Translations under genes and position numbers: made by a program
Origin: G958295645 sp965242735
GTDB taxonomy: Bacteria > Gemmatimonadota > Gemmatimonadetes > Longimicrobiales > Gaopeijiaceae
Reading direction: 5' to 3'
Length of the DNA stretch: 64,000 nucleotides
Assembly: GCA_965242735.1 (NCBI GenBank)
Contig: OZ251497.1
Span: forward strand, 2,046,001 to 2,110,000
Shown: positions 1 through 9,109 of the stretch, piece by piece
Numbering within the stretch: the stretch's first letter is position 1
Layout of the letters: every line of letters starts with the position of its first letter
Notes under the pieces: generated by a model
The model's database searches: none
The model's input: only the letters and a program-made list of their open reading frames with translations
What the model was told of the DNA's origin: nothing

Positions 1-589
1 CCGCGACGCGCGCTTCGGGCAGGCCGTCGCCGACGCGGGCGGGCACCGGCTTGTCGGCCGCCCTGGCCGGGGTCCCGGGCGCGCCGGGGGCGGCCAAGGG
101 CGGCGCGGACGCGGGTTCGACGGCGTCCGGCGGCGTCTCGGGCGGCGGTGGCGGCAGGCCTTCCTGGACGGCCCCATCCGTCTCCCCCGCGGGCTGGACG
201 GGCGGCGCGGGGGCCTCGGGCAGCGCGTCGGCGACAACAGGCGCGTCGGCAGCAGGCGCGTCGGCGACACCAGGCACGTCCGCGGCGGCGTGCGGGGTCT
301 CCGGCTCGGGCGCGACCTCGGGCTCGGGCTGCGGCCGCGCGACGGCGACGCGACGACGGCGGCGACTGGTCGGCTTGCGGTCGCTCAAGGCCGACTGGAT
401 GTAGGAAGGGGCGTCCGTCGCGCCGTCGCGCAACGCCTTCTGGACGCGGCTCCGAAACTTCGCCTCGCCGTCGGCGTCCACCAGGGCGTCGGTGCCCTGC
501 AGGCGCATTCTTTCCTTCTGGCGCAAGAACTGAAGCAACGTGTCCGGCCCGACCTTGAACTCGCTGGCCAGATCCTTGACGCGCAGCAT
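1..589 (-). CDS. infB: Translation initiation factor IF-2, N-terminal part
   Basis: IF-2 delivers initiator tRNA to the 30S subunit and promotes 70S joining. Only the first 196 or so residues lie in the window; the gene runs off the left edge, so the GTPase domain is not visible. The N-terminus MLRVKDLASEFKVGPDTLLQ is the typical IF-2 N-terminal helical module. It is followed by an Arg-rich patch and a long Ala/Pro/Glu linker with short degenerate repeats (ADAP/VADA units), as expected before the G domain. The ATG at 589 overlaps the nusA stop as ATGA, so the two are translationally coupled. The nusA-infB order is conserved in bacteria; the ylxR and rimP genes often found beside them are absent here. 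Confidence 0.93.
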   Translation of the reverse strand, partial: MLRVKDLASEFKVGPDTLLQFLRQKERMRLQGTDALVDADGEAKFRSRVQKALRDGATDAPSYIQSALSDRKPTSRRRRRVAVARPQPEPEVAPEPETPHAAADVPGVADAPAADAPVVADALPEAPAPPVQPAGETDGAVQEGLPPPPPETPPDAVEPASAPPLAAPGAPGTPARAADKPVPARVGDGLPEARVA

Positions 590-1941
590 CAGGCGGCGCC
601 CTGCTCCGCCGGTCCGGCCTCCTTGGACCCGGACGCGGCGACGGCTTCCGAGTCGACCACCGTCAGGTCCTCGATGAGGGACAACAGCGCCGCGGCCGCC
701 TCTTCCGTGACGCCCTCGACGGCCAGCAGGTCCGCGCGGTCCAGGTCGATGATGTCCAGAAAGCTGCCGTAGCCGGCGCCTTCCAAGGCCGCCAGCGTGG
801 CCTTGTCGAGGGAGAGCTCGCTCAGCGGGAAGTCCGCCGTCTCGTACCCGCTCTCCTCGGTCTCCTCGGCGAAGATCGACATGTCGGCCCCACGCTCCAT
901 CCAGTCTCGCGAGCCGAAGAGATCGATCTGCCAGCCGATCAGCTGGGACGCCAGGCGCACGTTCTGGCCGTTGCGCCCGATGGCCAGGGAGAGTTGGTCC
1001 TCGTCCACGATGGCCGTCACGACTTGGCGCTCGCGGTCCGAAACCACCTTGGCGACGCGCGCCGGCGCCAAGGCGCGGCGAGCGAACACCTCGGGTTCGG
1101 GGTGCCAGGGCACGATGTCGATCCGCTCTCCGCCGAGCTCGGACACGACCGCCTGCACGCGCGAGCCCCGCAAACCCACGCACGCCCCGACGGGATCGAT
1201 CGATTCGTCGCGGCTGTGCACGGCGATCTTCGTCCGCCCTCCGACTTCGCGGGCCAGCTCCTTGATCTCCACGATCCCTTGGTAGATCTCCGGCACCTCG
1301 AGCTTGAACAAGGCGGCCACGAAGAGCGGGTCGGCGCGGGAGAACACCAGGCGCGGTCCCTTGGGCGTCTCTTCCACCCGCTTCAGCACCGCCCGGATCG
1401 ACTCGCCCTGGCGAAAGCGCTCCCGATAGTTCTGCTCCTTCCACGGGATGACCGCTTCGGCCTCGCGAGAACGGTTGAGCAGAAGAACCAGCTTGCCGCG
1501 CTCGATCTGCTGGACTTCGCCGGACAGCAGGTCGCCCACCCGTCCGGCGTACTCGTCGCGAATGCGCTGCCGTTCGCCCTCGCGCACGAGCTGCACGATG
1601 CGCTGCCGGGCCGCCATGACGGCGTTGCGGCCGAACGACGAGAACTTGACGGGGATTTCCATGACGTCGCCCGTCTCGTACGTCTCGTCGTCCCAGCGCG
1701 CCTCTTCCAGCGACACCTCCGCGGCCTTGTCTTCCACGGACTCGACGACCCGCTTGAGCACCACGATGTCGATGTCGCCCGCCACGTCGTCGACGACGAT
1801 CTCGGAGTCCACCGTGGGCCCGTAGATGCGCGCCAAGCCCGCCTGAATCCCCTCGCGGATGAGGTCGTTGACGGCTTCCGGCTCCAAGCTCTTGGCCGCC
1901 GCCACGTCGCGCAGCGCGGCAATGACGCGACCGGTGTCCAT
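589..1941 (-). CDS. nusA: Transcription termination/antitermination factor NusA
   Basis: NusA binds RNA polymerase and nascent RNA and controls pausing, termination and antitermination. The 450-residue product has the N-terminal RNAP-binding domain (about residues 1-125), an S1 domain (about 135-200, with the GEVQQIERGKLVLLL strand region) and two KH domains (about 200-345, including ACVGLRGSRVQAVV and AIGRNGQNVRLASQL). The C-terminus holds a single acidic helix-hairpin-helix-like segment and an Ala/Glu tail. I chose the ATG at 1941 because GGGAGG lies 6 bases upstream; the reading frame extends further up, but that part has no NusA similarity. It stops in ATGA overlap with infB. rimP, the usual upstream partner, is missing. 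A structured leader with terminator precedes it. Confidence 0.96.
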   Translation of the reverse strand: MDTGRVIAALRDVAAAKSLEPEAVNDLIREGIQAGLARIYGPTVDSEIVVDDVAGDIDIVVLKRVVESVEDKAAEVSLEEARWDDETYETGDVMEIPVKFSSFGRNAVMAARQRIVQLVREGERQRIRDEYAGRVGDLLSGEVQQIERGKLVLLLNRSREAEAVIPWKEQNYRERFRQGESIRAVLKRVEETPKGPRLVFSRADPLFVAALFKLEVPEIYQGIVEIKELAREVGGRTKIAVHSRDESIDPVGACVGLRGSRVQAVVSELGGERIDIVPWHPEPEVFARRALAPARVAKVVSDRERQVVTAIVDEDQLSLAIGRNGQNVRLASQLIGWQIDLFGSRDWMERGADMSIFAEETEESGYETADFPLSELSLDKATLAALEGAGYGSFLDIIDLDRADLLAVEGVTEEAAAALLSLIEDLTVVDSEAVAASGSKEAGPAEQGAA

Positions 1942-2032
1942 CAATCGCCTCCCGCCGGGGCGGCGCTTCCGCCCGACTTGTCGAAGACCGCTCGATGTTC
2001 CGTCATCTGGCGCTTCCGTCCGTCGCAGGGAC

Positions 2033-2102
2033 AAAAAAAGCGGGGGCGAAACCACTCCCCCACTTCGGCCAAGGAACGGTTTGGCCGCCGCCGCCCCGTT
2101 CC
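2033..2102 (-). terminator. nusA leader: terminator hairpin preceded by competing stems (attenuator candidate)
   Basis: Read on the minus strand, 2063-2057 (GTGGGGG) pairs with 2046-2040 (CCCCCGC) and is followed by seven Ts (2039-2033), a classic intrinsic terminator. Just upstream, 2102-2096 (GGAACGG) can pair with 2079-2073 (CCGTTCC), while 2086-2081 (GGCCAA) can pair with 2072-2067 (TTGGCC). The two stems interleave and so exclude each other. GGGGCG around 2099-2094 could also pair with the CGCCCC arm of the terminator. The set lies between a TATATT box (2120-2115) and the nusA start, so it may attenuate nusA-infB. It could instead simply end transcription from the upstream helicase gene. 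Confidence 0.6.
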
Positions 2103-2114
2103 ACGCTCCCCGGA

Positions 2115-2120
2115 AATATA
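2115..2120 (-). promoter_or_regulatory. Putative -10 box of a nusA promoter
   Basis: TATATT on the minus strand stands out in very GC-rich surroundings and lies upstream of the leader hairpins. No convincing -35 hexamer is seen at the expected spacing. The predicted transcription start is near 2107, giving a leader of about 165 bases. Confidence 0.4.
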
Positions 2121-2305
2121 AGACGGCCGCGATGCCGAAGCGAGCCCCCGGCGGGGCCGCAGCAGCGGCGTTCGGGCCGGGCTCTCGGCTAGGCGGAGGG
2201 GTCGCGCCGGGGGACTTCGGACGATTCGAAGGCGAGGCCCATTCAGGCCGCGGGGGGCGTTCGCACGACTCGGCAGCGAGCCCCCGGAGGCCGCGCCGGG
2301 CAACC

Positions 2306-5300
2306 TCAGTCCGGGCCGTCGGCCATGTAGAGGAAGCCGTCCCGGCGGACCAGGACTCCTTCGTTCGTCAGGGCGTCACGGACCGGGATCAAGGCGGCCT
2401 TTCTCTTGCTGGTGAGCGCCCGAAAGCCAAAGAGTCGCGCCGCTTCGCTCAAGATGTCGTCCGGCTGGATGCCGTAGCTCACTCTGGCCGCATGAAGGAG
2501 CGCCGCGGCGATTTCCTCGGGCGCGATTCGGTCGAACTCGCGAAGGGAGCCCTCGACCTCGTCCCGGCGGCGCACGATCGCGTCCTCGTGTCCCGGACGC
2601 CAAAGAAACTCCCCGCGCTGGACGACGAGCTCGCGCTGGGCGGCATGACGGGCCGACTGCTCCACGCCGCGAACGATTCGAGAGCCGGTGCGCTTCAGCC
2701 CGGCCCACTGCACCAAGCGCGTCGCCGCCTCGTGCACGTGCACGGGGCTCTCGACGGCGACGACCTCGGCGAGCTTGCCTGCAAGGCACCAAGGAGCGGC
2801 GCTCGACAGGTCGAAGCCGGCGGGGCAGGCGCCCAAGTCGGCCCGCTGGTAGGGCACGGCGGGACCCGGCGCCTCGTGGTCGTGGGCGACCGGGGCGGCC
2901 CGCCGGACCCCGCCCCCACCAGCAGACGACGGAGCGGCGTTCGTGTCCGACGACGATCCCGGCGCGGCGCGGCCTTCCGTGCCCGGAGGCGCCGACCCCG
3001 AAGACCTCCGCCCGGTCCCGCCGCCGACCATCGCCGGCCGCGCCTCCCGGGCATGCTCGGCCGCCAGGCGAATCGCCTTGTCCACCCGCTCCATCTCTCG
3101 ATCCCGATTGCGGAACCAGTCGGTGCTCCAAATCCGGTGGATCCTCCATCCCAGGCCTTCCAGGATCTGCTGCCGCAAGCGGTCTCGGTCTCGCGCCGAG
3201 CGCGCGCTGTGGTACGTCGCGCCGTCGCACTCGATGCCGAGGAGGTAGCGGCCCGGCCGGTCGGGATCGATCACCGCAAGATCGACGAAGAATCCCACGG
3301 AGCCCACTTGGTGCTCCACTTCGTGGCCCCGGGCTCGCAATTCGTCCGCGACCGCCTGCTCGAACGGAGAGTCGGCGCCTCGGCCGGTCGCCTGGGACAC
3401 GTCCAGGCGGCCGGTGCGCGCATACTGGAGAAACGTCTTCAGCGCCCGAACCCCCCGCGCCGGCGTGCGCCTCAAGTCCAAGTCCTCCGCCTGGAAATTG
3501 CAGAAGACGACGCAGCGCGACCGGGCCCGGGTGATCAGCACGTTGAGCCGCCGCTCCCCGCCGTCGCTGTTGAGCGGCCCGAACCTCATCGACATGCGGC
3601 CGCCCTCGACCTTGCCGTATCCGACGCTGATGAAGATGGCCTCGCGTTCGTCGCCTTGGACGTTCTCCAAGTTCTTGACGAAGAAGGGCTCCTCGGGATG
3701 GCGCCGGAAGAAGTCCTCGGCCGAGGGGTCGCGGCGGCGCAGGATCTCCAGCTCGTCTTCGATTCGGCGGGCCTGCTGCAAGCTGAACGCGGCCACGCCC
3801 AGGGTTTGATGCGGACGCTCGGCCGCGTGGCGCATCACGGCCTCGGCGACCCGCCGCGCCTCGTCCGGATTCGTGCCTCGTCCGTAGAAGGCCGACGGGT
3901 CGTGGCACAGGCGCAATCCCGTGTCCTCTCGGCCCTTGTCGGGGCTCGGGAAGACGACGAGCCGACTGTCGTAGAATTCGCGGTTCGAGACCGCGATCAG
4001 CGATTCGTGCCGGCTGCGGTAGTGCCAGCGCAACATGCGTTCCGGCACGCCTTGCGAGCAGAAGAGACCGAGGACGCTCTCCAGGTCGGCGGTCTGGGAC
4101 AAATCGTCGTCGTCGTCGGCGATTCGGTCGAAGAACGCGGTCGGGGGCAACTGCTTGCTGTCGCCGACGACGACCGCCTGCTTGGCCCGGACGACGGCGC
4201 CCATGGCGTCCATCGGGCGGACTTGGCTGGCCTCGTCGAAGATCACCAAGTCGAACTCGATCGACCCAGGCGGAACGAACTTGGCGATCGACAGGGGGCT
4301 CATCATGAAGACGGGCTTGATCGACTGAATCGCGTTGCCCGCGCGCTGGACGAGCCTGCGCAAGGGCAGATGCCGGCGCTTCTTCTCGAATTCGCGCCGA
4401 AGCAGGCCCAGCTGGCCCGCGCCGTGGCCGCGCGGCATGCGCTCCCAGTGCCGAAGCGCGACGACTTGGCGATTGTGGGCGAACATGGACTCGTCGAGAT
4501 GGCGGAACTGCTGGACGACGCCCTCGTGGACGGGGCCGTCGAACTCGGCCAGGACGGGCCGATCCCTCCAAGCGGCCTCGAGCCATGCGGAGTAGACATC
4601 GTGCTCGAAGAGACGCACGAGTTCCCGTCCGGCGCCGGGCCACGAAGCCGCCGCCCGCGCGACGCCTTCGACGTCCAAGGCGGCCAAGCGCTGGGCGATC
4701 TGGTTGAAGCGCGCCATGTCCTGCAACGAATCCAAGCCATCCTTGGCGCGGCCCAGCCATCCGTCCAGCTTCGAGAAGGATCGGCGCCGGGGCGGCGGAT
4801 CCGGAGCGAACCGGGACTCGTCCAGCTCCAGCGCCCGCGAGACTTGGCCCAGCGCCTCCGCCAGCGCTTCCTGCGACCGGCCGCACTCCTCGGCCGCGGC
4901 CCTAAGGCGCTCCAAGTCGGACGGCGACTCCGGATCCAAGACGTCGAGGAGACATGCGTGCACGGTCCCCTCTTCGATCTCCCGGCGAAGGCGGAGGAGC
5001 CACCGAGCAGTCTCGCCGATGCGCCGCCAAGGCGCGGCCTCCCAGCCCGGGACGGGGCCCGCGAACAACCGGGGGACCAATTCCGACGAGCGATCCAAGC
5101 GGTCGCGAAGGCGGCGGGCTTCCAGGACCGCGTCCAGGAGAGCCACCTGCTCGCGGTGGCCTGCGGGCGCGTCTCCCCGGCAAAGTCCCCGGAGCTGCCG
5201 GGACGCTCTGCGCCACGCCGGCGACAGGAAGCGCCACCACTTGCCGCCGAGCGCGGCCAGGTCGCGGCGCACGGCCAGCGCGTCGGTCGCCCACGCCGAC

Positions 5301-7420
5301 GGAATCAAGACGGAGTCGCGCGCTTCGCGCAGCCCCGCGAACGCCAGCGCGTCGGCGGCGAGAGCATCCACCTCCGCCGCGCGACGGGTCCATTCCGGCG
5401 CGTCGCGGCGGACGCCGGCCAGGGACGGGGCCTCCGCCGCTGCCGCGGCCGTGGCCAGCAGGACGACGACCTCGTCCGAACCGAGGGCAGGCAAGCCGGC
5501 GGCGTCCAGCCCCAGAGCGCCGCGGAGGCGCACGGCGTCGTCCCAGTGCCGCGCGAGGGCTTGGCCGGCCGTCTCGAGCGCGCCGGCCGCGGCGGCTTGG
5601 TCGGCAGGCATGACTCGGACCCGCGCGCTTCCCCAATGCGGGTGCTCGCGCGGCACGCCGTGAGCGTCCACGAGGGTCTGCAGATCCCGCACTTCGGCGC
5701 GCCGTTCCACGAAGTCCTCGCGGCTCCAGGCGCCCGCGTCCGGGAGCTCCAGCGCGGGCGCGCCCGGCCTGGCTTCCGCTCCGCCCAGCCGGGCCAGCCT
5801 ACCGACGAGCTGCTGCGGGGTCAGCTTGCTGTGCCCGACGGGAGAATTGACGGCCGCCGCGTACGCGTTGAGACGTTCTCGGCTCCGCTTCAGCTCGAAC
5901 CGGTCGGCGGCGGCGTCCTCGAGCTCGGGCTTGCCGAGTTCCAGGGTCCGCCGAAGCTCGGCCAGCACCGCGGCCTTGTTGGACGTGTGGCTGTGGAGCT
6001 CCAACGCAGCGTCGCCGACTCCGACATGGTCCAGCCGGCGCTTGACCACCTGCAGGGCGGCCATCTTCTCCGCGACGAAGAGGACGGTCTTGCCGCGAGC
6101 CACGCATTCGGCGATCAAGTTGGCGATCGTCTGCGACTTGCCCGTGCCCGGCGGTCCCTGCACCACCAAGTTCCGGCCGGCCACGGCGTCCATCACGGCC
6201 AAGGTCTGGGAGCTGTCGGCGTCCACCACTTGGTGGGTGTCGCCCACGCGCAACCGGTCGTCCAGCCAAGCCCCGCCCTCCTGCCCGGGACCGGCGTCCT
6301 CGATCGACGGAGGCGGCGCTTCGGCGCCGGCGCCGAAGAGCGAGCGCACCAGGGGATGGTCCGCGGGCTGCTGGTCCTCGGGCCACGCCGCCGGATCCAA
6401 GTCCTTGTAGATCAGCAGCTTGCTGAACGAGAAGAAGCCCAGGTCGACGGCGGTCCGGTCCACCTTCCATCTCGGCTTCCGCGCGACCGCCTGCTCGACC
6501 TTCGCGAAGTAGTCGTCCACGCCGAAGCCGTCGCGCCCGGCCTCCCCTTCCCCCTCCTCCAGCTCGGGAAGGCCAATGCCGAAGTCCTGCTTCAGCTTGG
6601 CGTCCAAGGAGAGGTTGGCGTCGATCTCTTCCTCGGTCCACCCCACCTTGAAGCGCCCGCCCAAGCCGCTCTGGTCCAGCTCCACCGGCACGAGCAGCAA
6701 GGGGGCTCGGCGGAACACTTCGCTGGCGTCCGACTCGTGCCACTCCAGCGCTCCCAGCGCCACGTAGAGGATGTTGACGCCCTGCTCCTCCATCGACGAC
6801 CGCGCGTGGCGAAGCGTGTTGCGGAGCCGCGTCTCCATGCGCACGGCGGAGTGCGCCGTCTGGAGCTTGTTGTCCGAATGGCGTTCGGGCAGTTCGCCGG
6901 GCGCCGATTGCGCCATGAGCCTGGCGAGCTCCGCGGGCATCTCGGCGGCGCCCGGCCCGGCATCGGCGCTGTCGGCGGCGTCGGCGCCTGTCTGGCCGAG
7001 GCCGTCCCCGTCCCCCGCCTGCGCACCGGCGCGCGACGGCGGGCCCGGCGGTTCTGCTTCGTCTCTGTGCGCCTCCGGCGCGGCCAAGAAGTACATGGCC
7101 TGCCTCTTCTCGACGAGGCGGCGGAACACCTCGCGCGGAACTTCGTCGACGACCCGCACGCCCTTGGCGCGCAACGGGCGGTACGAGAGCAACGGGTTGC
7201 GGAAGGTCAAGTCCAACAGGTCGGCGCGCGACTGCGTGATCTCCTCGCCGACGTTGACGGGCGCGGCGCCCGTCCCATCGCCATCCTCGGGGCTCCGTCG
7301 CGACGCCGCGGCCGGGTCGCCCAACACGTGCCCGGCGGCGGACTCCGTCCCGGCGTCGGCGGGCGCGCCGTCGGCAGCCTCCGGCGGGCCGGCGCCCCGG
7401 GCCGGGTCCGTGCCCTCCAT
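2306..7420 (-). CDS. Very large SF1 helicase-nuclease (DUF4011 / DUF3320 type)
   Basis: 1704 residues. After a disordered acidic N-terminus, a DUF4011-like region begins near residue 60 (SRADLLDLTFRNPLLSYRPL). Helicase motif I, GPPGTGKSQTI, is near residue 423. Motif II (FDEAS) and motif III (GDSKQLPP) are near 1060-1090. The late motifs (VQGDERE, LNVLITRARSR) are near 1260-1300. A Vsr/MTES_1575-type nuclease domain follows at about 1340-1470 (SPFEQAVADEL, GIECDGATYHSA, WRIHRIWSTDWF), then a DUF3320-like C-terminus with KRTGSRI. The architecture is complete, so it is probably active on nucleic acid. It starts 7 bases after the murA stop and so shares murA's transcript. Related proteins are scattered and often occur in defence-rich loci; an antiphage or repair role is inference, as no partner gene is adjacent. 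Confidence 0.85.
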   Translation of the reverse strand: MEGTDPARGAGPPEAADGAPADAGTESAAGHVLGDPAAASRRSPEDGDGTGAAPVNVGEEITQSRADLLDLTFRNPLLSYRPLRAKGVRVVDEVPREVFRRLVEKRQAMYFLAAPEAHRDEAEPPGPPSRAGAQAGDGDGLGQTGADAADSADAGPGAAEMPAELARLMAQSAPGELPERHSDNKLQTAHSAVRMETRLRNTLRHARSSMEEQGVNILYVALGALEWHESDASEVFRRAPLLLVPVELDQSGLGGRFKVGWTEEEIDANLSLDAKLKQDFGIGLPELEEGEGEAGRDGFGVDDYFAKVEQAVARKPRWKVDRTAVDLGFFSFSKLLIYKDLDPAAWPEDQQPADHPLVRSLFGAGAEAPPPSIEDAGPGQEGGAWLDDRLRVGDTHQVVDADSSQTLAVMDAVAGRNLVVQGPPGTGKSQTIANLIAECVARGKTVLFVAEKMAALQVVKRRLDHVGVGDAALELHSHTSNKAAVLAELRRTLELGKPELEDAAADRFELKRSRERLNAYAAAVNSPVGHSKLTPQQLVGRLARLGGAEARPGAPALELPDAGAWSREDFVERRAEVRDLQTLVDAHGVPREHPHWGSARVRVMPADQAAAAGALETAGQALARHWDDAVRLRGALGLDAAGLPALGSDEVVVLLATAAAAAEAPSLAGVRRDAPEWTRRAAEVDALAADALAFAGLREARDSVLIPSAWATDALAVRRDLAALGGKWWRFLSPAWRRASRQLRGLCRGDAPAGHREQVALLDAVLEARRLRDRLDRSSELVPRLFAGPVPGWEAAPWRRIGETARWLLRLRREIEEGTVHACLLDVLDPESPSDLERLRAAAEECGRSQEALAEALGQVSRALELDESRFAPDPPPRRRSFSKLDGWLGRAKDGLDSLQDMARFNQIAQRLAALDVEGVARAAASWPGAGRELVRLFEHDVYSAWLEAAWRDRPVLAEFDGPVHEGVVQQFRHLDESMFAHNRQVVALRHWERMPRGHGAGQLGLLRREFEKKRRHLPLRRLVQRAGNAIQSIKPVFMMSPLSIAKFVPPGSIEFDLVIFDEASQVRPMDAMGAVVRAKQAVVVGDSKQLPPTAFFDRIADDDDDLSQTADLESVLGLFCSQGVPERMLRWHYRSRHESLIAVSNREFYDSRLVVFPSPDKGREDTGLRLCHDPSAFYGRGTNPDEARRVAEAVMRHAAERPHQTLGVAAFSLQQARRIEDELEILRRRDPSAEDFFRRHPEEPFFVKNLENVQGDEREAIFISVGYGKVEGGRMSMRFGPLNSDGGERRLNVLITRARSRCVVFCNFQAEDLDLRRTPARGVRALKTFLQYARTGRLDVSQATGRGADSPFEQAVADELRARGHEVEHQVGSVGFFVDLAVIDPDRPGRYLLGIECDGATYHSARSARDRDRLRQQILEGLGWRIHRIWSTDWFRNRDREMERVDKAIRLAAEHAREARPAMVGGGTGRRSSGSAPPGTEGRAAPGSSSDTNAAPSSAGGGGVRRAAPVAHDHEAPGPAVPYQRADLGACPAGFDLSSAAPWCLAGKLAEVVAVESPVHVHEAATRLVQWAGLKRTGSRIVRGVEQSARHAAQRELVVQRGEFLWRPGHEDAIVRRRDEVEGSLREFDRIAPEEIAAALLHAARVSYGIQPDDILSEAARLFGFRALTSKRKAALIPVRDALTNEGVLVRRDGFLYMADGPD

Positions 7421-7427
7421 GCGGACG

Positions 7428-8708
7428 CTAGTCGTCCCGGCGCTCGATCTCGGCGCCCAGCGCGGCCAGGCGCTCGTCGATGCGCTCGTAGCCGCGTTCG
7501 ATCTGGCCGGCGTTGCGGATGACGCTCTCGCCGCGCGCGCTCAGGGCGGCGATCACCATCGCCATGCCTGCGCGGATGTCGGGGCTCTCCAGGGCCGCGC
7601 CGCGCAACGGCGAAGGGCCGGTGACCACCACGCGGTGAGGGTCGCAGAGAATGATCTGCGCACCCATGCCGACGAGCTTGTCCGTGAAGAACATCCGCGA
7701 CTCGAACATCTTCTCGTGCACCAGGACCGTGCCCTGGGCCTGCGTGGCGGCGACGACGGCGATGGACGTGAGATCGGCCGGAAACGCGGGCCACGGACCG
7801 TCGTCGACCTTGGGCACGTGACCAAAGGCGTCCATGCGCACGACGGGCGTGCTTCGTCCGTCCACGGCGAGGCGCCGTCCTTCGACTTTGCACTCGATCC
7901 CGAGACGAGCGAAGCCGAGGAGCGTGGAGTCCAGATGCTCGATCGGCGCGTCGTCGATGTGGATCTTGCTTCGTGTCGCCGAGGCCAAGCCGATGAAGGA
8001 GCCCGTCTCCACATGGTCGCGGCTGATGTCGACCGTCCCGCCGCCGAGTTCTCGCACGCCGTCGATGCGGAGCGTGCCGGTGCCGATCCCCTCGATGCGG
8101 GCGCCCAGCGCGTTGAGCGCGTGGCAAAGGTCCTGGACGTGGGGCTCAGCGGCGGCGTTTCTGATCTCGGTGCGGCCCTCGGCAAGCGCGGCGGCCATCA
8201 CCGCGTTCTCGGTCGCCGTGACCGACGGCTCGTCCAGGAACATGCGCGCGCCCTTCAAGCGTTTCGCCGCCAACTCCAGGTTGGCCGGGGTCGACACCTC
8301 CGCCCCAAGCGCGCTGAACGCGAGCAAATGGGTGTCCAGGCGGCGCCGGCCGATGACGTCGCCCCCCGGAGGCGGCAGCGACACCCGCCCGAACCGGGCC
8401 AGCAACGGCCCGGCCAGCAGCACCGAGGCCCGAATCCGCCGGGCCAGCTCCTCGTCGAGTCCCCCCGGCTCCACACCGCCGCCGTCGACGCGCACTTCGT
8501 TGGGGCCGGTCCACGAGACCCCCGCGCCCAGCGACTCGGCGATCTCCAGGAGCGTGAGGACGTCGCGTATGCGCGGCACGTTTCGGACCGTGGTCCGCCG
8601 CGCCGACATGAGCGTGGCCGCCAGCACGGGAAGGGCCGCGTTCTTGTTGCCGGCCGGCGTGACGCTGCCCTCGAGCGCGCGCCCTCCCGATACGATGAGC
8701 GACGGCAT
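7428..8708 (-). CDS. murA: UDP-N-acetylglucosamine 1-carboxyvinyltransferase
   Basis: First committed step of peptidoglycan synthesis: transfer of enolpyruvate from PEP to UDP-GlcNAc in the cytoplasm. The 426-residue length is normal. The active-site NKN is at 21-23 (Lys22) and the late DIRAGMAM motif carries the conserved Arg. The mobile-loop residue that is Cys115 in E. coli is Asp117 here (PPGGDVIGRR), the natural substitution that makes mycobacterial and chlamydial MurA insensitive to fosfomycin. The ATG at 8708 was chosen because MPSLIVSGG matches the family N-terminus; the frame continues upstream without similarity. A TAATTT box at 8773-8768 could be its -10. The helicase gene follows after 7 bases. 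Confidence 0.96.
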   Translation of the reverse strand: MPSLIVSGGRALEGSVTPAGNKNAALPVLAATLMSARRTTVRNVPRIRDVLTLLEIAESLGAGVSWTGPNEVRVDGGGVEPGGLDEELARRIRASVLLAGPLLARFGRVSLPPPGGDVIGRRRLDTHLLAFSALGAEVSTPANLELAAKRLKGARMFLDEPSVTATENAVMAAALAEGRTEIRNAAAEPHVQDLCHALNALGARIEGIGTGTLRIDGVRELGGGTVDISRDHVETGSFIGLASATRSKIHIDDAPIEHLDSTLLGFARLGIECKVEGRRLAVDGRSTPVVRMDAFGHVPKVDDGPWPAFPADLTSIAVVAATQAQGTVLVHEKMFESRMFFTDKLVGMGAQIILCDPHRVVVTGPSPLRGAALESPDIRAGMAMVIAALSARGESVIRNAGQIERGYERIDERLAALGAEIERRDD

Positions 8709-9109
8709 GGCGGGTCTTGGGGTTGCTGTCGGGCGTTGGCGCAACGATGCGCAGGTCACGGAGAACAAATTAGCCTTGCCCGCGACGCTCCGGCCAGGAC
8801 AGGCACGTCCTCCGGGGCGGGCCGACCCGGCAGACGACGATTCGGGGCGCGACGGGAGCGTCGCGGGCCGCGGCGTGGGCGACCCCCGCGAATCCGGAGT
8901 GCTTCGCGCCGTGCACGAACGTGGCCGTCGCGCGGGCGGCGACTCTCCTTCGCGCCAAGCTCTCGCGGACCGGGCCGCCGCGGACATTCGGTTTTGCCGC
9001 AGGGCCGGCATCGCGGCCAAGTCCGTGCGGGGCGCGGGAGCGGCGTCCCGACAAGGCGGTTTCCGCGCCGGGTTTCGCGGACGTCGGAGACGGGGCCATA
9101 TTGGAGTCC
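8709..9109. other. Divergent intergenic region between murA and the coiled-coil gene
   Basis: About 400 GC-rich bases. It should hold the murA promoter on the minus strand (TAATTT at 8773-8768) and the promoter of the plus-strand gene (CATATT at 9097-9102). The reading frame of the plus-strand gene stays open back to about 8921, but that part looks like GC-driven noise. No RNA gene was seen. Confidence 0.5.
9097..9102 (+). promoter_or_regulatory. Putative -10 box, possibly leaderless start at 9110
   Basis: CATATT ends 7 bases before the ATG at 9110, so transcription would begin at or next to the start codon. No clear -35 element is seen. The same spacing recurs at five other starts in this window. 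Confidence 0.4.

Larger units (their letters stand above)
1942..2305. other. Intergenic region between helicase gene and nusA
   Basis: About 360 bases with no gene I can support. The half nearer nusA holds the promoter-like box and the hairpin/terminator set described separately. The half nearer the helicase gene is GC-rich and contains two similar segments beginning CGAGCCCCCGG (near 2141 and 2279). No tRNA or small ORF with a credible start was seen. Confidence 0.6.

Noticed and set aside
1859..7522. A very long open frame on the plus strand opposite the helicase gene
   Set aside because: In GC-rich DNA the opposite strand of a real gene often stays open. This one has biased Arg/Ala/Gly/Leu composition and no motifs, while the minus strand carries complete helicase and nuclease motifs.
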